Counted from the stretch's first letter, positions 1-9,122 are shown. The stretch is 64,000 bases of DNA from Locusta migratoria (GCA_026315105.1 CM048750.1:76188297-76252296), one strand, 5' to 3'. Notes: generated from the sequence alone by a model not told the origin. Made by a program: numbers and translations.

Positions 1-36
1 TAATTTAGTGGAGGGTGTCAAAACTCCGTTATTTTT

Positions 37-800
37 ACAAATATCTTTCAAACGAGACGAGATATGAAAAAAAGATAAGGCAAAAAAGTTGATTTTTCTC
101 CTCTACAAATTCGTTTATTCAATTATCGCTTCATATGAACGGTTTATTTGCAATTAAAATTACATTACAAACGGCTTTTTTCGGTATTACTAACGTATTT
201 CTTGTCCGAAATATTTCAAAAAGCGAGGGTCTGGTCTCTGGTAGCCAACAATTACGCCTGCAAAATTTGGTGTCGATCAGTAGAACGGTTCGACCTAAAA
301 TATGGGAACACGTTACAGACAGACAGACATCGTCAAATCGCCGTTAGTTTTTGCAAATATCTCTGCAACGATGCAAGATATGAAACAAACATAATAGAGC
401 GAAGTTGTAGAGAATTTTCCCCTCTACCAATTAGGTTATTCAATTTTCGTGTCAGATGAACGGTTCGTTTGCAATTACAATTATATTACAAACGGTTTTT
501 TTTGCTATTACTACCGTATTGTTTGTCCGAAAAATTTGAAAATGGGAGGTTATAGTCTCTGGCGGCCTGCAATTAAGTGCGCAAATTTTGGTGCTGATCG
601 GTTGAACGGTTCGTCTTAAAAACAGGGAACACGTTACGGACAGACAGACAGACGGACAGACATACATCCCGAAATCGTCGTTATTTTGGCAAATATCTCT
701 GAAACGATACGAGATATGAAAAAAAAACATAAGAAAGCAAAGTTGTAGAGAATTTTCTCCTCTACACTATCGGTAATTCAATTTTCGTGTCATATGCATG
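37..800. repeat. Short satellite array, about 2.3 copies of a 316-336 bp unit
   Basis: Three unit starts are visible at about 37, 353 and 689, each with the phrase CAAATATCT then a GAGATATG/AAGATATG block, a 'ctccTCTAC' block, an ATGAACGGTT(T/C)G block and a (GACA)n run before the next unit. Copies 1 and 2 are full length and copy 3 is cut at about 800. Identity between units is roughly 75-80% by eye. The small open frames here are by-products of the repeat. I see no element termini, so this is called satellite-like, though it could be part of a longer dispersed repeat. Confidence 0.75.
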
Positions 801-1040
801 ATTAAGCCGTTATTTTCATTTAAATTTCGAGCTGTCAAAAGACGATCCCAAAGGCCCACTTTTATGTTACTACCGTATCCTAAAGTGGGCCAATAGAATT
901 GAACTTTTGCTCTGAGCTGCTCCTACAAAACGCACTGTTACCAAGTTACTCCAAAAAGAGTATTTGCGTGTGGCAACTATGCATTTCACGCCGGAGCGAC
1001 TAGTTCCTGGCGGTCACGTATTTTTGAATAACGTTTCCCG
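801..1040. other. No recognisable feature
   Basis: This stretch contains a small inverted pair (CCCACTTT near 857 and AAAGTGGG near 892) and otherwise nothing I can assign. Confidence 0.4.
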
Positions 1041-1400
1041 GTGCCAGCGTGAATGCCGCTTCCCTTTTTTGCCAGCGCCGCCTCTTTCCGCGTCCGCGGC
1101 GCCTGCGGTAGACGACCGCCGCCGTGCGCGGCTAAAAACCGCCGTAACCATGGCAACGGCACCTCTGCCGCCGCCCACCAGGAATAATTATGGCCGCATT
1201 CTCCACTGCAGTCACGCCGGCTATCGTTCAGAGTTGCTCCTCGCGCGCCGCTGAAATGCAGATCCGTCTGCCCTCTTTACTCATCCGCGTATATTACGCG
1301 CTACTCACGGCTGAACTGGTCGCTGCACAGTTTTGCGAGTCGGCCGCTGCGGTCGCCGTGCGGGCCACAGGAGACGTTCCCACCGAGGTTGCGGAAGTTT
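1041..1400. other. GC- and CpG-rich island, possible regulatory DNA
   Basis: Base composition changes abruptly from AT-rich flanks to a CpG-dense block with runs such as CCGCCGTGCGCGG. It contains a perfect X-box match (separate entry) and no convincing ORF. It does not resemble the transposons in the window, so it may be single-copy regulatory DNA or the edge of a promoter. Function is inference only. Confidence 0.35.
1144..1157. promoter_or_regulatory. X-box (RFX-type) motif GTAACCATGGCAAC
   Basis: The 14-mer matches the RFX-family X-box consensus GTHNYYATRRNAAC at every position and sits in the middle of the GC-rich island. RFX factors drive ciliary genes in animals. A match this degenerate is expected by chance a few times per megabase, so occupancy is unproven. 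Confidence 0.3.
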
Positions 1401-1488
1401 CTCATGCTGACTCTAATAGCCGTGGGTGCAAAACTTTTATCACGAATTACTTCCTGATAAGCAAAAATACTGGTAGGAACTGACCTGA

Positions 1489-2420
1489 CTGACGGTAAGT
1501 CATCGAGTAAAACAGAAGTGATATCTGGCGTTCCACAGGGAAGCGTTATAGGTCCCCTACTCTTCCTCGTGTTTATGAACGATTTAGGAGACAATATGAA
1601 TAGCTCCCTTAGACTGTTCGCGGATGATGCTGTCGTTTATCGGTTAGTGAAGTCAACAGAGGATCAAAAGCAACTGCAAAGCGATTTAGAAAAAATTTCT
1701 ACTTGGTGCGAAAATTGGCAATTAACACTAAATAAAGAAAAGTGTGAAGTAATACACATGACCACTAAAAGAAATCCACTGAACTTCAATTACGGGATAA
1801 ATCAGTCAAACATTAAGGTCGTAAATTCTACCAAATACCTAGGAGTTACAATTACGAACAACTTTGATTGCAGAGAACACATAGAAAATATTGTGGGGAA
1901 GGCGAATCAAAGGTAACGTTTCATTGGCAGAACGCTTCGAAGATGCACCAGCTCCAACAAAGAGACTGCCTACATCACACTTGTGCGTCCTCTCCTGGAG
2001 TACTGTTGCCCCTTGTGGGACCCTCACCAGGTGGGACTGACGGAAGATATTGAGAAGGTTCAGAGAAGGGCAGCTCGTTTTGTTTTATCACGTTACGGGG
2101 GGCAAAAGCGTCACGGAAATGTTGCACGAATTGGGGTGGAAATCATTAAAAGAAAGACGTTATTCATTGCGGCGTGATCTGTTTGCGAAGTTTCAATCAC
2201 CGACTTTTACTTATGAATGTGAAAATATTTTGCTATCACCCACCTACTTAGGGAGACATGACCATCCCAATAAAATAATCGAAAACGGAACGATTTAGGT
2301 GTTCTTTCTTCCCGCGCGCTATTAGAGAATGGAACGGTAGAGAAAAGTTATGAAAGTGGTTAATGAACCCTTTGCCAGGCACTTAAATGTGATTTGCAGA
2401 GTATCTATGTAGATGTAGAC
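1489..2420 (+). mobile_element. CR1-like LINE (family A), 5'-truncated 3' part
   Basis: The fragment starts inside the reverse transcriptase and runs to a 3' end made of GTAGAT repeats (about 2405-2420). The same sequence and the same repeat tail occur at 42080-43229, and the 5' part of the same family occurs at 12383-15204. Frames shift after about 1910 and again near 2050 and 2290, so the copy is dead. The 3' portion keeps the typical LINE C-terminal stretch (LLEYCCPLWDPHQVGL then EKVQRRAARFV). Confidence 0.85.
1518..1916 (+). pseudogene. Reverse transcriptase fragment, palm domain
   Basis: The open frame starts in RT block 4 (ISGVPQGSVIGPLLFLVF) and includes the catalytic block 5 FADDAVVYR at residues about 34-42, followed by the thumb-proximal SDLEKISTWCENWQLTLNK and the TKYLGVTI block. 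The fingers and endonuclease are absent because the insertion is 5'-truncated, and the frame is broken after 1916. The SGVPQGSVIGPLL and FADD signatures are diagnostic of non-LTR RT. Confidence 0.85.
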
Positions 2421-2488
2421 CTCCAGGAAGATCAGTATGGATTTCGGAGGAATGTAAGAACACGTGAGGCAGTACATCTTTATATACA
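2421..2488 (+). pseudogene. RT scrap, probably RTE-type
   Basis: About 20 codons read QEDQYGFRRNVRTREAV, matching the 'QxGFRxGxxTxDAI' block of RTE-like reverse transcriptases. It lies between the tail of LINE family A and the next repeat, and both ends are missing. Confidence 0.45.
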
Positions 2489-2771
2489 GGGTGAAACTAA
2501 ATTCGCGCACTCGGGCATCGCAGCGCGATTCCTCATATGCGAACAATGAAAAATGTCTCCTACAAAATTTCATCCATCGCGTATCCCCGCCAGTAAATGG
2601 ACATCAAAGACGGAGATGGCTGTGTGTTCCATACGTCAGTGTGTTTCATAATTACACCAACAAACTAGTAAGGGACATATTAAGCGTCTTGAGGGACAAA
2701 ATGAGAATGGGAACCCATGCCCGGAAACTACCGTAACCTAAAGTGAGCCAAAACTGCGATGAGGCGAAGAG
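2489..2771. other. Unassigned stretch beginning with a CAGGGTG-type terminus
   Basis: It opens with TATACAGGGTGAAACTAA, resembling the CAGGGTG ends of several insect DNA transposons, but no matching inverted end is visible before the LINE at 2786. No ORF is recognisable. Confidence 0.3.
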
Positions 2772-2785
2772 AATTGCTCCGCAAA

Positions 2786-3167
2786 TGGCACCTCTCTCAA
2801 GCGTTTAAGGGAGGACACCTGGCAGCTATACAACCAAATGTCTCCTCACGACCATGGTTTTCATCGATGACGCTTAGTAGACGTCATTCGGATGAGACTG
2901 GGACATGGATGTTACCCTGCCCACCTACACCGTTTGAAAATCATCGCTTCTCGGCAATGTGACAAAGATGTAACGGAAGTGGCGGATCTCAACCACATCG
3001 TACTGGCATGCACCAAGTACACGGCCACACAAAGTGTCTTCTACCGCACGCTGGTTGCGAGGGGTTACCCCCTCCCCACAAGTGTCACAGTCCTCCTTCA
3101 TGGATTCGACAAGTTTAAGTACAGTCTACTGAAGGACTACCTCAAAGTCACCGGCATACAGCTATAA
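2786..3167 (+). pseudogene. C-terminus of LINE ORF2 with zinc-knuckle region
   Basis: The last 90 codons (2892-3167) read RLGHGCYPAHLHRLKII, then C..., then DLNHIVLACTKY, the Cys/His-rich C-terminal segment following RNase H or RT in I/Jockey-like ORF2 proteins. Codons 2786-2890 belong to the same protein in another frame, so one frameshift near 2890 kills it. The normal stop is at 3165-3167. Confidence 0.7.
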
Positions 3168-3510
3168 TTTTAGAGCTAGTGTGTCTAACTTGAACATGCA
3201 CAGCGTGAAACTGCATAAGTAATTTTATATTATATTTTGACTTTTATTTGTCTTTTCACCTCTCATATGGTACTATGCTGTTTGCACTTTCGTTGTATTA
3301 TATGTCACTCGTACTTTTAAATATGTATTGTTTTATGTCTTGTACATATGATTTTTCTACTTTTATTCTAAGGCTGTATGATGTGAGACACTTATTAAAA
3401 TTGTGCTATACATTGTAAGAATCTCAATTCTATTATAATGTTGTCACTATAATAATCGCTGGCTGTATGGTCACTGTAACCAAAAGCCATAATAAAGAAT
3501 AAATAAAAAA
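2786..3510 (+). mobile_element. 5'-truncated LINE with 14-bp target duplication
   Basis: The insert is bracketed by an exact direct repeat AATTGCTCCGCAAA at 2772-2785 and 3511-3524. It contains the end of an ORF2, a 340-bp AT-rich 3' UTR and an A-rich tail (AATAAAGAATAAATAAAAAA). This is the hallmark of target-primed reverse transcription. The perfect duplication implies a fairly recent event. The site hit was the edge of the GC-rich island at 3520-3845. Confidence 0.92.
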
Positions 3511-3519
3511 AATTGCTCC

Positions 3520-3845
3520 GCAAAGTGTCGCGGCGTGCAGCAAGTGGTGGCGCGCGGCTCGGTCGCGCCTCCCAGCGCGGCAGGTTGTGGCGGCGGTTTC
3601 CTCGCCGCCCTGAGAGGTTCCCCAGGGAGCCGGGGATCACGCGTGCGTGGGCGTGGGCGGTAAGGCGAGCCGCCGCCCGCCACGGAAGACGGCGCCGCCA
3701 CTGCTGGCTAGGGCCGCCACGGAGGGCTATCGCGTTACCGCAACGCGACGCCGCGAGGACCCCGCCGTCCGCACGTCTCCATCCCGGCGTCTGCCTGCCG
3801 CCTCTGCTCCTGAAGCAATGCCGTCCACCCAGAAGTGATGCCATT
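3520..3845. other. CpG-rich island with paired EGR-type sites
   Basis: The block is extremely GC- and CpG-rich (for example GTGTCGCGGCGTGC and CGCCGCCCGCCACGG) and lies between the LINE at 2786 and the tRNA-unit array at 3874. The open frames read through it on both strands but show no domain. Two overlapping GCGTGGGCG 9-mers lie at 3645-3653 and 3651-3659. It may be a promoter or unique regulatory DNA, though I see no TATA element or gene attached to it. Confidence 0.35.
3645..3659 (+). promoter_or_regulatory. Two overlapping EGR/Zif268-type sites
   Basis: GCGTGGGCG occurs twice, 6 bp apart, exactly matching the EGR-family zinc-finger consensus. In GC-rich DNA chance matches are commoner, so this is a candidate only. 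Confidence 0.25.
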
Positions 3846-3873
3846 ATACCTTGACATTGACGACTTAGCCCTT

Positions 3874-5045
3874 CCACTCTGCAGCGGAGTGTGCGCTGAT
3901 ATGAAACTTCCTGGCAGATTAAAATTGTGTGCCGGAACCGGGACTCGAACCTGGGACCTTTCCCTTTCGCGGGCAAGCGCATTACCGACTGTGCTATCCC
4001 GACACGACTCACGATGCCGCCTCACAACTTTACTTCCGCCAGTACCTCGCCTCCTACTATCCAAATTTCACAGAAGCTCTCCTGCGAACCATGCAAGACT
4101 AACACTCCTGGAAGAAAGGATATGGTGGAGACATGGCTTAGCCACAGCCTAAGGGATGTTTCCAGAATGAAACTTTCACTCTGCAGCGGAGTGTGCGCTG
4201 ATATGAAACTTCCTGGCAGATTAAAATTGTGTGCCTGAATCGGGACTCGAAACTGGGACCTTTGCCTTTCACGGGCAAGCGCACTACCGACTGTGCTATC
4301 CCGACACGACTCACGATGCCGCCTCACAACTGTACTTCCGCCAGTACCTCGCCTCCTACTTTCCAAACTTCACAGATGCTCTCCTGCGAACCATGCAAGA
4401 CTAGCACTCCTGGAAGAAAGGATATGGTGGAGACATGGCTTAGCCACAGCCTAAGGGATGTTTCCAGAATGAAACTTTCACTCTGCAGCGGAGTGTGCGC
4501 TGATATGAAACCTTCCTGGCAGATTAAAATTGTGTGCCGGAACCGGGACTCGAACCTGGGACCTTTGCCTTTCGCGGGCAAGCGCACTACCGACTGTGCT
4601 ATCCCGACACGACTCACGATGCCGCCTCACAACTTTACTTCCGCCAGTACCTCGCCTCCTACTTTCCAAATTTCACAGAAGCTCTCCTGCGAACCATGCA
4701 AGACAAGCACTCCTGGAAGAAAGGATATGTTGGAGACATGGCTTAGCCACAGCCTAAGGGATGTTTCCATAATGAAACTTTCACTCTGGGCGGAGTGTGC
4801 GCTGATATGAAACCTTCCTGGCAGATTAAAATTGTGTGGCGGAACCGGGACTCGAACCTGGGACCTTTGCCTTCTGTGAAGTTTGGAAAGTAGGAGGTGA
4901 GGTACTGGCGGAAGTAAAGTTGTGAGGCGGCATCGTGAGTCGTGTCGGGATAGCACAGTCGGTGGTGCGCTTGCCCGCGAAAGGCAAAGGTCCCAGGTTC
5001 GAGTCCCGGTTCCGGCACACAATTTTAATCTGCCAGAAAGTTTCA
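3874..5045. mobile_element. Tandem tRNA-like unit array inserted as one block
   Basis: Three near-identical 302-303 bp units start at about 3874, 4173 and 4475. A fourth, starting at 4778, stops inside its tRNA-like part at about 4874 and is joined head-on to an inverted partial unit (4875-5045). Each unit carries an antisense tRNA-like sequence with a good B box (GGTTCGAGTCCCGG read on the minus strand). The whole block is flanked by an exact 12-bp direct repeat GACTTAGCCCTT (3862-3873 and 5046-5057), so array and inverted end moved together. Long ORFs across it on both strands are read-through of the repeat. Confidence 0.88.
4875..5045 (-). repeat. Inverted terminal unit of the tRNA-like array
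   Basis: This is the reverse complement of the tRNA-like half of the unit, containing GTCGGGATAGCACAGTCGG and GGTTCGAGTCCCGGTTCC on the plus strand. It makes the outer edges of the array inverted relative to one another. The junction with the truncated fourth unit shares the short microhomology CTT. Confidence 0.85.
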
Positions 5046-5144
5046 GACTTAGCCCTTTATAGCAGTGTTTTTCAACCTGTGGATCGCGTCCCCCATGGGA
5101 GTCGCAAAGCCTAGCTCGGGGGTCTGCCGTCACAGTACGAATTG

Positions 5145-5332
5145 CTGGCCGCAGTGGCCGAGCAGTCTGCGGCGCGCCACCCAAGTCTGCACGGCCGCTA
5201 CGGTCGGGGGTACGAATCCCTCCTCGGGCATGCATGTTTTCGTCGTCTTTGGTATAAGGTAGTTCATAAGTAGTTTGTAAGTTTAGAGACTGATGACACC
5301 GCAGTTTAGTCCCTTAAGCTGAACAAACAACA
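5145..5332 (+). mobile_element. tRNA-derived SINE
   Basis: The head has a Leu-like pol III A box (GTGGCCGAGCAGTC) and a B-box-like GGGTACGAATCC, and the tail carries the family hairpin. It is flanked by an exact 13-bp duplication ACAGTACGAATTG (5132-5144 and 5333-5345). The insertion is inside hAT copy 1, and copy 2 shows no SINE there. Confidence 0.93.
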
Positions 5333-5361
5333 ACAGTACGAATTGAAAGGACATTTTTTGT

Positions 5362-5552
5362 ATATCCATGGGACTTAACTACTCGTTATCAGTTCCTAGG
5401 TTTACAAACTACTTAAAAAACCTAAGTGCAAACACACACACACACTCACACACATGCCCGAGACAGGACTCGACTCCTCCGAAGAGCTACCGCTCGCTCC
5501 GCAGCGTGGCTCCTTAAAGCGCTCGGCCACTCCACCGCGACACAGGAGGAAG
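5362..5552 (-). mobile_element. Ancestral SINE carried within the hAT family
   Basis: Minus-strand SINE with tail TGGGACTTAACTACTCG first, a (CA)n stretch near 5432-5455, and the tRNA head ending CACTCCACCGCGACACAGG. The same SINE sits at the same relative place in hAT copy 2 (24470-24690), so it inserted before the two hAT copies separated and has since been carried along. Confidence 0.85.
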
Positions 5553-5653
5553 AAATTCCACCATAAAATTACGAGAGGTTCTGTAATACAAAAACGTATG
5601 CCCAAGTGAAACATATTTCATGTTAAAATTACGGAATTCCTCGTGTAACGTTC

Positions 5654-5824
5654 GCCGACCGCGGTGGCAGAGGGCACTGCGGCGCGTCAGTCACTGTCTG
5701 CACGGCCACTAAGGTCGGGGGTTCGAATCCCCCTTTCGGGCATGGGTATTTGTGCCGTCCTTAGTGTTATCTTGTTCATAAGTAGTTTGTAAGTTTAGGG
5801 ACTGATGACCCCGTAGTTCCATTT
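5654..5824 (+). mobile_element. tRNA-derived SINE
   Basis: Head CCGACCGCGGTGGCAGAGG, B box GGGTTCGAATCCC, tail ending after GACTGATGACCCCGTAG. The exact 11-bp duplication GTGTAACGTTC lies at 5643-5653 and 5825-5835. hAT copy 2 has the uninterrupted target (about 24350-24375, inverted), a true empty site. Confidence 0.93.
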
Positions 5825-6341
5825 GTGTAACGTTCATTATAGATTGTTTTTATAATACAGGAATAAGTGCGAAGTCTAAAAACTGTATTGTGGAAGCACT
5901 GCACAGTAAAACAACTTTAAACAATAATTTTGAAAATAGTGGGACCTTTCTTAATGAGTATAATTCGCGTCTGAGTCTTGCCTGAAATGCGAAACAGTCG
6001 GTAAGCAAAATATTGTTTTCTGCCGAAAATCATGTAAAAATAGAATAATGTGTTCCTTTTCGAAAAACACACAAAAAACTTCATCCAAAATTTAAAAGAA
6101 AGCTGAAGCAAAAGAAAGAAAATTAAATTCGTGACATTTGAGATAACATAGGTTTTGTTACGGTTTGTGAAGAGTGGGTGGGTCACCAAAATATTTTTAC
6201 TTGTAAGGGGGTCGCATATTCGAAAAGGTTGAAAAACACTAGTTTATAGGATAGTAATCGATATACTGCCCACTTACCATAAGTGCGAAACAGTGTACGT
6301 TTTACACTAAAAAATAAGCCTTAACGACGCTTAAACCTATA

Positions 6342-6402
6342 TATAGGGGGGACTGATAACCCAGCCGTTTAGCCCCCCTATAAAAACCTAACAACAACAA
6401 CA
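6342..6402 (+). repeat. SINE tail relic with 10-bp hairpin and (CAA)n end
   Basis: TATAGGGGGG (6342-6351) pairs perfectly with CCCCCCTATA (6373-6382) around a loop containing ACTGATAACC and GTTTAG, followed by AACAACAACAACAAC. This is the tail of a second SINE type sharing the ACTGATGACC...GTTTAG loop with the main family. The head is missing. Confidence 0.6.
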
Positions 6403-7290
6403 ACTTAACCCCATACTGCATGGTGTTGATCGTTTCCTCCATAGAAGGCGTGCAGTCATGAATTGAGGAGTAATGCAACAAATGGCGTTCCAGCGGATTT
6501 TACTCACTGTTGAGCATTAATGTAATTACAAACTGAGTTCTGTCAAATAAAAGAAAAAAAAATCATGGACAGACATCTAATCGGAGTAGAAAAGATATTG
6601 GATACCAATATTTTCCTGCAGAGTGACTTATGTATAAATGCATGATGTTGACAATGGCAATAGGTAAATAATGACTTTCACATTGTTAAATGAGTTATAT
6701 TTTTAATATTTTTCCCCTGCATACGTGAACATTTTCTATCATATATATATTTTTGCGCCAAAATAAAGATTCATGCAATGTAGGGATGTGTTGCTAAACG
6801 GATGGTGTACGTTCAGGCAACCACTTTTCGTTTTCTGCGGTTTGTGGAAAGTTCTTATTGAAATGATGGTTGGCTAGGCGACCACTATCCACGTGAGAAG
6901 AAATATCTTTGGTGCTGTTTTGTGTGCGAAAGAGAAACGTGTCCCACTGAAAGCGCATATATATATATATATTGTGTGTGTATGACATTTATAGCATTAA
7001 TAGTTGTGTGTTTTACATTGAATATACCTCTTATCCACCTAAATATAGAATACCAGTAATAATACAGAGGTAACGTAGGGGTTATTACAAGTGCTCTTAT
7101 TTCAAATACGTACAGGGAACTCTCCAATATTAACGTTATACCTAGACAATATGCTAGTTATTTACTATATATATAATCCAGATATAGTGTCTGGCTAACT
7201 AATTAATAGAAAATGAACATTCACAAAATGTAAATTGTCATAACCTCGCACTTCATTTTTACAGATGTACAAAACTAATAACACATTTTC
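6403..7290. other. AT-rich stretch without identified feature
   Basis: Only short AT/TG microsatellite tracts are seen (near 6741-6750 and 6957-6983). No coding signal is recognised. Confidence 0.5.
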
Positions 7291-7297
7291 ATCAATA

Positions 7298-7740
7298 GGT
7301 GTTATCAGAAGACTTCCAAAGTTTGATAGACAAAATAGGTGATGATGAAGCTGTTGACTCTGAGTGTGGAGATGATTCAGATGCCGACGACGTATTGCCA
7401 AACACTCGTCCCACATATACAAGCAAGGGATATAGATCACTCCATGATTCTTGAGGTGTTATAATTCCTGCATCACCTCAACAATCAAGTGTAATCACTG
7501 ACAGTGATGATGGGCAAAATGTTTCAAACGTGGATCCACAGACAGTGTTGAATGTAGGGGCGCATTTGCCACAGTAGGTACGAGCAGAAGGTGTGCTCAT
7601 TGTAGCAATCCCAAGAGAAGAAACCCAAACGAAGGAGTATTACATGCAAGTAATTCAAAGTTCCTCTTCGACTTTCTTCTTTTCACCGTTTCATTGGAAA
7701 TAACGAGTGTTTGAATATTGTAATGTGTTCAATTGTAAAT
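7298..7740 (+). pseudogene. Probable internally deleted piggyBac-like transposase
   Basis: Codons from 7301 read VLSEDFQSLIDKIGDDEAVD followed by an acidic D/E-rich segment, resembling the acidic N-terminus of piggyBac-like transposases. About 130 bp further on a frame reads SRRCAHCSNPKRRNP, like their C-terminal cysteine-rich domain. The catalytic middle is missing, as expected for an internal-deletion derivative. TTAA occurs nearby but I cannot pair termini with confidence. It could be another gene relic; the two domain hints in the right order favour piggyBac. Confidence 0.42.
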
Positions 7741-7911
7741 CAGTTAATTAGTTAATAAATTGCATCTTCTTTGCATTCCAAATGTCAGTTTTCAGTTATC
7801 TATTATCTATTCCAGATATAAGAAAATGGTCTTCTAAATAACCACCAATCACAGTAGTCTAAGCCCAACCAAAAATGGATAGTGGTCTGTACATCAACCA
7901 CCTATTTCTTC

Positions 7912-8112
7912 AAAAAATGTTCAAATGTTTGTTAAGCTTATGGGACTTAACTACGGGGTCATCAGTCCCTAAACTTTACAAACTACTTACGAACTACCTT
8001 ATACTAAGGACGGCACAAATATCCATGCCCGAGGGGGGATTCGAACCCCCGACCGTAGTGGCCGTGCAGACCGTGACTGAAGCGCCTTAGTCCCCTCGGC
8101 CACCGCGGCCGG
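7912..8112 (-). mobile_element. tRNA-derived SINE
   Basis: Full-length minus-strand copy from the TTCAAATGTTTG tail to the GGCCACCGCGGCCGG head. The exact 13-bp duplication CACCTATTTCTTC lies at 7899-7911 and 8113-8125. B box and tail hairpin are intact. Confidence 0.95.
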
Positions 8113-8308
8113 CACCTATTTCTTCCTTTCAATTTCTATTTAAATGAACAAAAGATAATTCTGAGTGTATGGCATGCCTAGATAAGCTAAATGGGATGCA
8201 ATAAAAACATTACCTTTCAAATTTTCTGAAAACAAAGTTTTGTCCCATAAAGGTTTAATATATGAGGCTTAGTCCAAAAGTAAGGTGCGTTTGGTTCTAA
8301 TAAAATGG

Positions 8309-8414
8309 TTGTAAATCAATGCAACTTAACTACTGTGGTTATGAGTCCCTTGGCTTACAAACTATTTATACTAACATTAAATAACCTAAGGAAAAGACGC
8401 ACACACACACACAT

Positions 8415-8452
<38 letters not shown>

Positions 8453-8480
8453 CCGAGCGCTGCAATACCGTTTATCCAAC
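8309..8480 (-). mobile_element. Diverged SINE with expanded (CA)n
   Basis: The tail region CAACTTAACTACTGTGG and GAGTCCC...GCTTACAAACT is recognisable on the minus strand. A (CA)n microsatellite at about 8398-8450 replaces the middle, and the tRNA head is lost after TCCCGAGCGCTGC. Confidence 0.65.
8398..8450. repeat. (CA)n microsatellite
   Basis: About 25 CA dinucleotides with one interruption, inside a decayed SINE. CA runs recur at the same internal place in several SINE copies (5432 and 24566), so the microsatellite seeds from the element. Confidence 0.9.
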
Positions 8481-8723
8481 TGCGATAAAATTTTGTGCTC
8501 TTTAGCTTCAAAACATGAGGATTAACGTACATAACAACACATAATAATTCATGAGGTTAATGGTGGAAGGTACTCTACTGCAGAATTCAACACCAATCTA
8601 CAATTTCATTCCTGTCTTGATGAAATGTTACACAACTGAGCTTCAAGAGAAATTCACTGCGTACATGAGAGTCTGACACTACATGACATCGCAGGATGGA
8701 GGCGATCTGTGTTGATTAATTAA

Positions 8724-9030
8724 CTTCAAAACAAAAACGCCAACATCGCAGTATGGTTGATTAATTGACTGACGACCGGTTTCGATGGACTGTGCCATCA
8801 AAATTTCCTTGTATAAAATCTACAATGTCATGTTTTAAAAAAGGCGGGGGATTAAACAGAAAGTGCAACATTTCACTTAGTCGAAATATGAAATACACAA
8901 GTTACATTATGAACTGCTTCTAAGAGACTACATTGTAGAATTGATATGACCAGATAATGATGAAATATCCCATCGAAACCAGTCATCAGTATGTTAAACA
9001 TACTCCGATATAGGCGTTTTCCTTTTGAAG
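8724..9030. mobile_element. Foldback/MITE with about 60-bp imperfect inverted ends
   Basis: The left arm CTTCAAAACAAAAACGCC...ACGACCGGTTTCGATGG (8724-8790) is matched by the reverse complement of CCATCGAAACCAGTCATCAG...GGCGTTTTCCTTTTGAAG (8971-9030). The 180-bp middle has no ORF. The ACCGGTTTCG arm motif recurs singly near 49110. No clear target duplication. Confidence 0.6.
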
Positions 9031-9122
9031 ATACTTACATAAGATATTTTACGATACATGGTGGAGGATGCCTTCCTCCAGACGTTGACATCGTCCGACT
9101 GATCAGTGTGACTTTGTCAGGT

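Larger units (their letters stand above)
5063..6241. mobile_element. hAT-type non-autonomous transposon, copy 1
   Basis: The ends are CAGTGTTTTTCAACC at 5063 and GGTTGAAAAACACTA ending at 6241. The 8-bp duplication is CTTTATAG (5055-5062) versus GTTTATAG (6242-6249). Inverted short ends of this form with an 8-bp duplication define hAT elements. No transposase remains. The body holds three SINEs (5145-5332, 5362-5552 and 5654-5824). Copy 2 lies inverted at 21608-24799 and lacks the first and third SINE, which confirms the boundaries. Confidence 0.88.

Noticed and set aside
3874..5045. CRISPR-like array
   Set aside because: The 302-bp units are contiguous repeats without unique spacers, and the genome is eukaryotic.
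3395..5235. Long open frames on both strands (up to 205 codons)
   Set aside because: They are read-through of the GC-rich island and of the tandem tRNA-like array; the translations repeat every 302 bp and contain the tRNA B box in every unit.
8305..8505. His/Thr repeat protein
   Set aside because: Translation of a (CA)n microsatellite inside a decayed SINE.
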